Origin: CAXPZW01 sp049594615
Lineage (GTDB): Bacteria > Bacteroidota > Bacteroidia > Flavobacteriales_D > Sanyastnellaceae
Assembly: GCA_049594615.1 (NCBI GenBank)
Contig: JBMYJR010000078.1
Coordinates: forward strand, 1 to 8,713
DNA: 8,713 nucleotides
Direction of reading: 5' to 3'
Both the position numbers and the translations under genes were made by a program. A model generated the notes under the pieces. The model ran no database searches. It was given only the letters and a program-made list of their open reading frames with translations, and was not told where the DNA came from. Below, piece by piece: positions 1 to 7,800 of the stretch; the stretch's first letter is position 1; each line of letters begins with the position of its first letter.

Positions 1-1
1 C

Positions 2-982
2 CTCACCGCAGAGAAGAAACGCTCGCAGAACCGAGCGTTACAGGTGCTTAAAGAGAACGAACGTATAGTGCGCGAGCAGAATGCGTTGCTGGAGGAGAAA
101 GTGAAAGAACGCACCAAGGAGCTGGAGAAGAGCAACCAAGATTTGAACGTGGCGTACAAGAGCCTCCAGACTACTCAAAGCCAGCTTGTGGAGGCCGAGA
201 AAATGGCAGGGCTTGGTCAAATGACTGCAGGAATCGCGCACGAGCTGAACAATCCCATCAATTATGTTTCGTCCAATGTAAATCCTTTGAAGCGCGATGT
301 GGACGAGGTTTTCCATGTGTTGGATGAATACAAATCCTTCACCAATAAGCACGAGAGCGATGCCGAAGTGGGCAAGATCCGTTCCCTGGAAAAAGAGCTG
401 GATCTGCCCTTCTTGCGCATTGAGATTGGTCAATTACTCAATGGAATTCGCGAAGGAGCGGAACGCAGTGCGGCCATTGTCAAAGGCCTGAGAACGTTTT
501 CGCGTTTGGACGAGGATACGTTGAAGTTGGCCGATATCAACGATGGCCTTGAGTCCACGCTGGTCATCTTGAAGTCGAATTACAAAGGGCAGTGCGAAGT
601 GGTCAAAAAATTGGATCCAAATCTGCCCCAAGTGGAGTGCTTCCCGGGCAAATTGAACCAAGTGTTTATGAACATCCTCAACAATGCCATCCAGGCATCC
701 GTAGACTCGAATAGTGAGTCTCCAAAAGTACGTGTGAGTACAACGACGGCTGGTGGTGAGGTAAAGGTGCATATCGCGGACAATGGCGCTGGTATGAGCG
801 GAGAGGTCAAGTCGCGCATATTCGAGCCATTCTTCACCACTAAAAAAGTGGGAGAGGGGACAGGCCTAGGTCTTTCCATTGTCCTTGGTATCATCGAACA
901 GCATAACGGAACCATTCATGTAGAATCAGCACCGGGTAAAGGCACCGAATTCGTGATTACCTTACCTTTAAAGCCCGCGTAA
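2..982 (+). CDS. Sensor histidine kinase, C-terminal part (5' end outside window)
   Basis: The frame is open to the left edge of the window, so the GTG at 44 is almost certainly internal and the sensor part lies upstream. The visible protein begins with a charged coiled coil (about nt 2-190, including LEEKVKERTKELEKSNQDL), a signal helix typical of cytoplasmic linkers. A HisKA domain follows, with H-box AGIAHELNNPINYV and the phospho-acceptor His at nt 239-241. A long helical segment then leads to GIREGAERSAAIVKGLRTFSR. The HATPase_c domain has an N-box (KLNQVFMNILNNAIQA), a G1 box (DNGAGM, nt 779-796), an F-box (FEPFFTTKK) and a G2 box (GTGLGLSI). It ends in the usual GTEFVITLPL strand. This should be an active autokinase that senses something through its missing N-terminus. 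In related kinases that part is often a 7TMR-DISM or TPR module, but this is only inference. It is the first visible gene of a three-gene operon; the next starts 15 bases later. Confidence 0.93.
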   Translation, partial: LTAEKKRSQNRALQVLKENERIVREQNALLEEKVKERTKELEKSNQDLNVAYKSLQTTQSQLVEAEKMAGLGQMTAGIAHELNNPINYVSSNVNPLKRDVDEVFHVLDEYKSFTNKHESDAEVGKIRSLEKELDLPFLRIEIGQLLNGIREGAERSAAIVKGLRTFSRLDEDTLKLADINDGLESTLVILKSNYKGQCEVVKKLDPNLPQVECFPGKLNQVFMNILNNAIQASVDSNSESPKVRVSTTTAGGEVKVHIADNGAGMSGEVKSRIFEPFFTTKKVGEGTGLGLSIVLGIIEQHNGTIHVESAPGKGTEFVITLPLKPA

Positions 983-997
983 GTCGCATTCGTATTC

Positions 998-2095
998 ATG
1001 GCTTCTGATAAAATCAAGGTCCTTTACCTCGATGACGAGGAACAGAACCTACACGCATTCAAGGCCTCCTTTCGAAGGGAGTTTGACATCTATACTACCA
1101 CAAGTGCCCAGGATGCTGTTCAGCACCTGAACGAGCACGAAGTGCACGTGGTCATCTCAGACCAGAAGATGCCCGATGTCAGCGGGGTGGAATTCTTTGA
1201 AATGATCATTCCTGATTTTCCACATCCGGCCCGTATTCTGTTGACTGGGTACTCGGATTTGGAAGCTGTAATCGATGCGATCAACAAAGGGCAGATCTTC
1301 CGTTACCTCACCAAGCCCTGGGACGAGAACGACGTCCGCATGTCCATCAAAAACGGCTTTGACATGTGGGAGAGTCGGGTGGAACTGCGCGAGCGCAACC
1401 ATGCCCTACAAGCCGCCAATGAAGAACTTGAGCAATTCGTGTACAGTGCTTCCCACGATTTGCGTGCGCCTTTGGTGTCCATAAAAGGGTTGTTGCAAGT
1501 GGCCAAGCAAGAGCCCGACGCCAACTTACCGGAGTACATTTCCCTGATTGAACGCAGCATCAATCACCTGGATGGTTTTGTCTGTGACGTGATCGATTAC
1601 TACCAAAACCGCAAGACCAATGTCGCCCTTGAAATGTGTGATCTCCGGGCAATTTGGAGCGCAGTGATCGAAAGTGTCGGTGGCGAACAAGGATTGCGTG
1701 GACTTCAAATCAGCGGCACAGAGGTGTTGCCTTCCTTGTTGTCCGACCGTTTGCGTTGGCGCATGGTGTTGACCAATGTGCTGACGAACGCCGTAAAGTT
1801 TCAAGACCCGGACAAATCAGAGTCCACCCTTGTGATTGAGGTGGAAGAGCGTGATTCGGGCTGGCACATTGCATTCAACGACAACGGCGTGGGTATGAGT
1901 CGTCAGACCGTCCAACAGGCCACAGACATGTTCTACCGATCTGATCGCCAAAGAGAAGGGGCTGGATTGGGCTTGCACATTGTCAAGCAGGCCGCAGAAG
2001 CGCTTGGCGGAACTTTAAAACTTCAATCGCAACCGGGTGTAGGAACTTCCGTATCCTTGTCAATACCAAAACCCCAAGCCACCTCAGATGCCTGA
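998..2095 (+). CDS. Hybrid receiver-histidine kinase (REC-HisKA-HATPase)
   Basis: This 365-residue soluble protein begins with a receiver domain (about 5-120). It has the acidic pair D12/D13, phospho-acceptor D55 in SDQKMPD, the switch residue T83 in LLTGYSD and K106 in YLTKPWD, a pattern like RpfG-type receivers. A helical linker (about 109-145) continues straight into the HisKA domain, with H153 in SASHDLRAP, the H-box style seen in bacteriophytochrome kinases. The HATPase_c domain has an N-box at 256-268 (N260, N264), G1 at 295-299 (DNGVG) and G2 at 321-326 (GAGLGL). There are no membrane segments, signal peptide or sensor domain, so the natural input is phosphorylation of the receiver. 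The ATG at 998 is chosen because it sits just before the first receiver strand and 15 bases after the previous stop. The gene overlaps the next by 8 bases. I infer that its receiver takes phosphate from the upstream kinase and that it passes signal to the downstream receiver; pairing within the operon is not proven by sequence. Confidence 0.93.
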   Translation: MASDKIKVLYLDDEEQNLHAFKASFRREFDIYTTTSAQDAVQHLNEHEVHVVISDQKMPDVSGVEFFEMIIPDFPHPARILLTGYSDLEAVIDAINKGQIFRYLTKPWDENDVRMSIKNGFDMWESRVELRERNHALQAANEELEQFVYSASHDLRAPLVSIKGLLQVAKQEPDANLPEYISLIERSINHLDGFVCDVIDYYQNRKTNVALEMCDLRAIWSAVIESVGGEQGLRGLQISGTEVLPSLLSDRLRWRMVLTNVLTNAVKFQDPDKSESTLVIEVEERDSGWHIAFNDNGVGMSRQTVQQATDMFYRSDRQREGAGLGLHIVKQAAEALGGTLKLQSQPGVGTSVSLSIPKPQATSDA

Positions 2096-2489
2096 CCTCC
2101 ACGTCATCCTCATTGACGACAACGATGTAGACATTATCGTCAACTCCAAACTCATAGTGCTCGCGGGGATCACCGAGAGCATCGTGCCGTTTACCGGAGG
2201 AGAGGAGTTCTTGACGCATCTTCAGGACCATCCCCAGACTGTGCAGCCTGGAAATACTGTGGTGTTGATGGATATTCAGATGCCCAGCATGGATGGATTC
2301 GAGGCACTCGAACGCTTTGTCAACGAACAGCCCGATGCAGCCAAGGGGTGCCACATCTTCATGCTTTCCTCTTCCATAGATAAAGGGGATATCCGCCGTG
2401 CGGAAGACATCCCCTACATCATTAAAGTCTTGGAAAAACCGCTTGACGTATACAGCTTGAAGCGCTACGTCGATGCGGAGGCTACTTGA
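2088..2489 (+). CDS. Single-domain response regulator (Rcp1-like receiver)
   Basis: This 133-residue protein is a receiver domain alone, with no output domain. Visible residues are the acidic pair D10/D11 in LIDDNDVD, phospho-acceptor D62 in LMDIQMPSMDGFEAL, S94/S95 at the switch position (MLSSS) and K117-P118 (LEKPL). The LIDDN-D-D opening and MLSSS segment resemble the stand-alone Rcp1-like regulators that partner phytochrome-type kinases. That fits the phytochrome-like H-box of the preceding hybrid kinase. The ATG lies inside the last codons of that kinase gene (8-base overlap), implying translational coupling and a shared messenger. It may act by protein-protein interaction or as a phosphate shuttle or sink; the target is not visible. 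Its last 8 bases overlap the 3' end of the opposite-strand peptidase gene. Confidence 0.92.
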   Translation: MPDLHVILIDDNDVDIIVNSKLIVLAGITESIVPFTGGEEFLTHLQDHPQTVQPGNTVVLMDIQMPSMDGFEALERFVNEQPDAAKGCHIFMLSSSIDKGDIRRAEDIPYIIKVLEKPLDVYSLKRYVDAEAT

Positions 2490-3570
2490 GGTAGCGCCAA
2501 TCCATCCCTGCCTTTAGGTTTTTCACACACGCATACATCAAACGAATCACGTTTTCCACGTCATCCTTGTGTGCGGTTTCCACTGTGGTGTGCATGTAGC
2601 GCAACGGCAAGCTGACAAGTGCACTCGCTACGCCCATGTTGCTGTAGGCAAAGGCGTCAGTGTCCGTACCTGTGCTGCGTGAAGCTGCCAAGCGTTGGAA
2701 AGGGATTTTCTCTTTATTGGCAGTGTCCACTATGAACTTGAGCAGGTTGTTTTGCACTGCAGGACCTGTGGTGAGTACGGGGCCCGCACCTGCTTTGGTG
2801 TCGCCCTCCACCTTGCGGTCGATCATCGGGGTGTGGGTGTCGTGACAAACGTCGGTGACAATGGCCACATCGGGTTGGATGCGTTCGGCGATCATCTGCG
2901 CGCCGCGAAGCCCGATTTCCTCCTGGACTGCGTTGGTGATGTAGAGTCCAAAATCCAGCTCGTCGCCGTTCTCCTTTAGCAAGCGCGCTACCTCTGCGAT
3001 CATGAAGCCGCCCATGCGGTTGTCGAGTGCACGGCCGGTATAGAACTTCTTGTTCAGCACCATAAAGTCCGCGTCAAAGGTGATCACGCAGCCCACGTGG
3101 ATGCCTAGTTTTTCGACCTCTTCTTTGCTTTGAGCACCCACATCCACATGAATGTTTTTCATGGAAGGAGCTTCTTCTTTGGCACGGTTGCGCGTGTGAA
3201 TGGCCGGCCAGCCGAACACCCCTTTCACCATGCCATTATCGGTATGGATGTTGACCCGCATCGAAGGGGCGATTTGGTGGTCCGAACCGCCGTTACGACG
3301 CACATAAATGAACCCGTCAGAAGTGATGTAGTGCACAAACCACGAGATCTCATCTGCGTGTGCTTCGAGCACCACTTTGTATTTGGCATCCGGGTTGATC
3401 ACCGCAGCAACCGATCCATATGTATCTACGATGTAATCGTCCACGAAAGGCTTCACATAGTCCAGCCAAATTTTTTGCCCGGGTGATTCAAAACCGGTCG
3501 GGGAGGTGTTGTTCAAATATGTTTCCATGAAGTCCAGTGACGACTTCTTGAGCATGCGCTTTTTGGCCAT
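2482..3570 (-). CDS. M42 family metallopeptidase (glutamyl aminopeptidase / deblocking aminopeptidase type)
   Basis: This 362-residue protein matches the usual length of about 350 for M42 peptidases, cytoplasmic di-metal (Zn/Co) aminopeptidases that form tetrahedral shells and trim peptides. The family pattern is intact: H71 with D73 in EAHADEISWFV, bridging D183 in ALDNRMGG, catalytic E217 and metal-binding E218 in QEEIGLRGA, D240 in VTDVCHD, and H327 in LRYMHTTVE. Residues about 80-175 correspond to the inserted dimerization domain. There is no signal peptide or membrane segment, so the enzyme is cytoplasmic. I chose the ATG at 3570; an ATG five codons in (M6) is also possible. Older annotations call this family endoglucanase (FrvX/CelM), which is unlikely to be the real activity. 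The gene stands alone, convergent with the signalling operon and divergent from the membrane hydrolase gene. Exact substrate preference (Glu/Asp, Leu or Lys) cannot be read from the sequence. Confidence 0.93.
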   Translation of the reverse strand: MAKKRMLKKSSLDFMETYLNNTSPTGFESPGQKIWLDYVKPFVDDYIVDTYGSVAAVINPDAKYKVVLEAHADEISWFVHYITSDGFIYVRRNGGSDHQIAPSMRVNIHTDNGMVKGVFGWPAIHTRNRAKEEAPSMKNIHVDVGAQSKEEVEKLGIHVGCVITFDADFMVLNKKFYTGRALDNRMGGFMIAEVARLLKENGDELDFGLYITNAVQEEIGLRGAQMIAERIQPDVAIVTDVCHDTHTPMIDRKVEGDTKAGAGPVLTTGPAVQNNLLKFIVDTANKEKIPFQRLAASRSTGTDTDAFAYSNMGVASALVSLPLRYMHTTVETAHKDDVENVIRLMYACVKNLKAGMDWRYLK

Positions 3571-3700
3571 GATGGTGATTTTGCCTCAAAGATGGGCAAA
3601 GAGCTGATGCCCTCGAAGCGGGTGGACTGAGAACATCTGTTAAGCCTGACAGTTCTCGAGGAGAAGGGGCTCCTTTTTAGCCGAACTTGCACCGCGTTTT

Positions 3701-4834
3701 ATGGATTCATTGTCTCAAATTGTTCTCGGCGCTTCGGTAGCCGAGGTGGTCGTTGGCCGCAAAGTCGGCAACAAGGCCATCCTGTGGGGAGCCATCGCCG
3801 GTACCTTGCCAGATCTCGATGTCATCAGCAACGCATGGTTGAGCGAGTTTGCGGCCATGAGCTCGCACCGAGGTTTTACCCATTCGTTGCTGTTTTGTGT
3901 ATTGGCTGCCCCTGTATTGGGGTGGATCATCCACCGCATCTATGCCCCCGGCCAGCGCAAACAAGAAGAGTGGCTGCATAAGCGCATAAACGAGGGAGGA
4001 GTGTCGGACATGGAGCGCCCAAGTGTCAAGTTGAAAGGGTATGCCTCGCGTTACAATTGGAGCATGATGGCGTTTTGGGTCTTCCTCACGCACATTGCGT
4101 TGGATTGCTGCACCACGTGGGGCACGATGGTGTTTTGGCCCAGTGACTTCCGCGTCACCACCAACAGCATTTTTGTGGCTGATCCATTGTACACTGTGCC
4201 GTTCATGGTTCTGTTGATTGCGGCTATGTTTTACAACCGCCGTCGCAAGACACGACGTGTTTTGAATTACACTGGGCTGGTGCTGAGCACCTTCTATCTC
4301 TCTTTGGGCCTGGTCAACAAGGCGCGCGTCAATCCCGTGTTTGAACGGTCCTTTGTGGCACAAGACATGCAGGTCATTCGCTACGAGTCGCGTCCCGCAC
4401 CGCTGAATATTCTTTTGTGGATGTGCAGCGCTGAAACAGAAGAGGGTATCTACCTCGGCTTCTACTCGGTCATGGATAAGGATGAGGAGATTGCGTATCG
4501 CTACTTCCCCAAGCAGCATGAGTTGCTCGGGGAATATGCCTCGCATCCCGATGTAAAAAAAATCATCCACATGTCCGACGACTACTACGTGGTTCGCAAA
4601 GGGGATGACGGTCTGGAGATCTATGATTTGCGCTTTGGCCTCATGTCTGGATGGGACATGCAAGGGGACGAGGACTTTGTCTTTCGCTACAATCTGATTG
4701 GTTCACCGACAGACTTGCTCGTGGACGTTTCAGATCCACCCCAACCCGACGGTGAAGAGGCCGCGGAATTCCTCAGCCTCTTCTACCGCCGAATCATGGG
4801 GGACAAGACCGCGTCTATCGACGGATCCAAGTAA
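3701..4834 (+). CDS. Putative membrane-bound metal-dependent hydrolase (YdjM/DUF457 family) with long C-terminal tail
   Basis: This 377-residue protein starts with the family signature MDSLSQIVLGASVAE, followed by PDLD (37-40), HRGFTHSL (56-63) and THIALDCCTTWG (130-141, with H131 and D135). These conserved His/Asp residues are thought to bind a metal in this family. Hydrophobic stretches at about 63-80, 120-137, 160-178 and 188-206 look like membrane segments. A basic cluster (NRRRKTRR, 179-186) lies between the last two. Residues from about 207 to 377 form a mostly soluble, acidic tail. In E. coli the family member ydjM is an SOS-regulated inner-membrane protein; no LexA-type site is apparent here. 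The reaction is unknown for the family, so hydrolase is a domain-based label. The ATG at 3701 begins the conserved signature. The gene's 3' end overlaps the opposite-strand gene by 20 bases. Confidence 0.88.
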   Translation: MDSLSQIVLGASVAEVVVGRKVGNKAILWGAIAGTLPDLDVISNAWLSEFAAMSSHRGFTHSLLFCVLAAPVLGWIIHRIYAPGQRKQEEWLHKRINEGGVSDMERPSVKLKGYASRYNWSMMAFWVFLTHIALDCCTTWGTMVFWPSDFRVTTNSIFVADPLYTVPFMVLLIAAMFYNRRRKTRRVLNYTGLVLSTFYLSLGLVNKARVNPVFERSFVAQDMQVIRYESRPAPLNILLWMCSAETEEGIYLGFYSVMDKDEEIAYRYFPKQHELLGEYASHPDVKKIIHMSDDYYVVRKGDDGLEIYDLRFGLMSGWDMQGDEDFVFRYNLIGSPTDLLVDVSDPPQPDGEEAAEFLSLFYRRIMGDKTASIDGSK

Positions 4835-7800
4835 CCTGCGCAGCGCTGCCGCCTTGAAGCACGCGAATGCTGTACCAGCCTGATTCCAGGCGTTCGGTGT
4901 CCAGTTCCAAGGTATTCATGCCCGATTGGGTCAAGTGCTGGCTGCGTGACACCACCCGGCCTTGTGCGTCGGTGATTTGCACGTATGCGGCACCTCCGGT
5001 TTGACCGGGGAAGCGGAGCGTACATTGGCCAGAGCCCGGATTCGGGTAGGCCTGCAGCCATTCGGATTGAACGGGTTGTTCTTCTACGTTGACCGCTCCA
5101 AGGTTTATGTTGTCCAGGTAGATGTTGTTGCCGTTGTCCGACAGGAACCAGAATTGAAACTGCGTGTGCGGAGTGCGGTCCGAATCAGGCACCTCAAATT
5201 CGAAGTATTCCCATTGATCGTTGTCGGTGGGCACGAAGGCCTCCGTGGTTGGTGTGTTATCGCCTTGCAAGTCACCTGAGGATGCGGTGATTTGTTCGCG
5301 CAGGCTCCAGCTTTCACCGCAGTCGGTGCTCGTGTAGATGCGCAGGCGATCGTTGGTGTCGTCGGTGATCTGCGTGTAGGCCACGCGGAAGGTCATGATG
5401 TATTGGTTTGCCGTGTCCAAGTCGTAGGGCTGAGAGCTTAACGCGTAGCTGTTCTCCAGGTCAATCGTGTAGTTGTTGATCCACGCACTGTGGTCGCCGC
5501 CGTAGCTGGCCTGGTTGGTCACGCTCCACCCGTTGCCGTCTGCGTCCTCATCGGGGGTCCATACGCCCGGGGCAAATTGCAGATCAGTGTATTCAAAACC
5601 TTCGTTGATGAAGGTTTCGGTGCTCAGGGTGTCGTACACAAAAATGCAGTCTTCACAGGTGTAGGACGAGGTGCCTGAGGCGTTGGCGGTTTCAAGGGTG
5701 AATCCGTACATGCCCGGGTTGTCGTAGGTGACCCAGCCGCTGGCCTGGTCCAATGTGCCCGGGGTACCGCCTTCGAAGTTCCAGGTCCAACCCGGTGCGT
5801 TGCCGGTAGATTGGTCTTGGAAGAAGACCGAGTCACCCACACACACAAACGCTGTATTGTAAGAGGCCGCGGTAGAAGGAGCTTCGGATGGTGTCGTCCA
5901 CAAGTCTGAGATCCACATGCCGCGTCCGTAGGTGGCTGCCACCAGCTTGCCAGCGTCGGTGTTGATCATCATTTCGTTGACAATCACGTGGGGAAGCCCG
6001 CTGTTGAACGACTCCCAACCTGCCAGGTTGTCGTCTTTGTAGTAGACGCCAAAGTCGGTACCTACGTAGACGGCGTTGTCATTGCTGTCCATCAGCGCCA
6101 GGCAGTTGGTGGGGATGTTGGGCAGGTTACCCGACATGTTCTCCCATGAGGCGCCGCCGTCAAGCGAGCGGTAGAGTTTGTTGCCACCGGAGAATCCACT
6201 GAAGGTCACCCACACCTCGTCCGCGTCGAGTTGGCTCGCGGTCACCGAGGTCATGCCCAAGCTGGGCAGGCCGGCAGATACGTCTTCCCAGTCGCCGCCG
6301 CCGTCTGAGGTGCGGTAGAGGCGTTGGTTGGTGCTTGCGTAAATCACATTCGGGTTGGCCGAACTCATGGCCAAGTTCTGGAACTGGGCACCGGCGAAAT
6401 CGGAAATGACCGTCCAGCTGCTGCCCAAATCAGAGGAGCGCCAAATATTTTCGTATCCGGAAATCAAGATGTCTGGATTGACTGGGCTCATGATATAAGG
6501 CGTGACCCAGGCGCCATTTTCGTCGATGCCTTCGGTGGCCCCTTGCCATTCGAGACCGCCGTTGGTAGAACGTCGGATACCCCCGTATTGTGAGGCTCCA
6601 AAAAGAATGTCGGGGTCGGTAGGATGCACAATGGCCTCCATGCCGTCGGCACCCAACACGTGGAACCAATCACCGTCACTGAGCAAGTTGCAGCCGTTGT
6701 CTTGAGCGCCTGCGATGATGTATTCAGGATCGGCCGGAGACATGCCAAAGCGGTAGTACTGGGCGATTTCCAAACCGGACGATTTGTTCGAGAATGAATT
6801 GCCGTTGTTGGTGGAACGGAAGATGCCACCGTCCGAACCGCACCACAAGATGTTGCCTTTGTAGCCAAGATATTGGATGTCAGCGTGCACGTAGTTCTGC
6901 GTATTGCCGAGTACCCAGTGGGCGTTGATGCTCCAGCTGTTTCCACCATTGGTGGATTCCCAGAGGTTGACTCCGCCCACGAAGATGTGGTCCGCGTCGT
7001 TGGGGTTGACGCAAATGTCTAAGTCGTACCAGCCTTGACCCCCACCGCCTTCGCCATCCATCGACCAGCCTAGGATGTTGGGGGAATCGGCCGCAGTATT
7101 CCAGTTGTCGCCTTGGTCTTGACTTTCGTAGACGCCCAAGAAGCCGTAGTCCCAGCTGTTGGCCGCCAGAATGTATACGCGGTCTGGATCATCGGGGCTC
7201 ACGGCCAACTCCATGCGGAAGGCTTCGCTGCTCGAGGGCAGGTTGTCGTTGATCAGGTCAAAGTCTTCGCCCCCATCGGTGGACTTGTAGAAGCGGTCAG
7301 TGCAGCAGTAGACCACATCTGGGTTGGTGGGGTGGAATTCCAGGTCGTGCACGTTTCCGCCACGCACCAAGTACCAAGTGAGGCCGCCGTTGATGGTTTT
7401 GTAGAGGCCGTCAGTGCTCCAGACAAACAGGGTCTCGGGATCGTTCGGGTGCATGCTAATGCCGTGCGAGCGGATGTTCTCTTCAATGCTCCACACCATG
7501 CCGGTGGTAGACCAGGTGGTGCCTCCGTCGGTAGTTTTGAGCACGCCCATGCCATAGTTGGAGTTGCCGTGGCCATCACCAGTGGCGATGTAGATCACGC
7601 CGCTGTCGTCCGGGTGAACGGCGATGCCGTTGACCCCCAAGGTGGGCAGGTTGTCGGTGAGCGGGGACCATGAGTCGCCGCCGTCGGTGGAACGCCACAG
7701 GCCTCCGGAAGGGGCGCCGATGTAAACGATGTCTGCATCCGAGGGGTCCACGGTCATGGAGTTGACGCGGCCGTTGCCGGGGTTGTTGGCGTAAGCAGCC

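Noticed and set aside
44..46. GTG as the real start of the first kinase
   Set aside because: The frame is open upstream to the window edge and the coiled coil continues across this codon, so the start is outside the window.
2481..2495. Inverted repeat GCTAC-TTGAG-GTAGC over the convergent stop codons, possible bidirectional terminator
   Set aside because: Stem of only five pairs and no T run on either strand; likely by chance.
3587..3594. CATCTTTG on the minus strand, one mismatch from TAnnTTTG, upstream of the M42 peptidase
   Set aside because: Position is plausible (16 bases before the ATG), but the first T is lost and no TTG -33 element lies at the right distance.
3707..4663. Long minus-strand open frame (318 codons) opposite the membrane hydrolase gene
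   Set aside because: The + strand frame has a clear family signature and membrane segments, while the antisense product is His/Gln-rich with no domain pattern.
4840..4849. Ten-base perfect palindrome GCAGCGCTGC near the convergent junction
   Set aside because: Lies within the coding sequence of the propeller gene, GC-rich, with no T run or partner site.
7113..7673. Long + strand open frame (186 codons) opposite the propeller gene
   Set aside because: It is an antisense shadow of a GC-rich, repeat-containing gene; no recognisable domain and repetitive Val/Ala/Gly composition.
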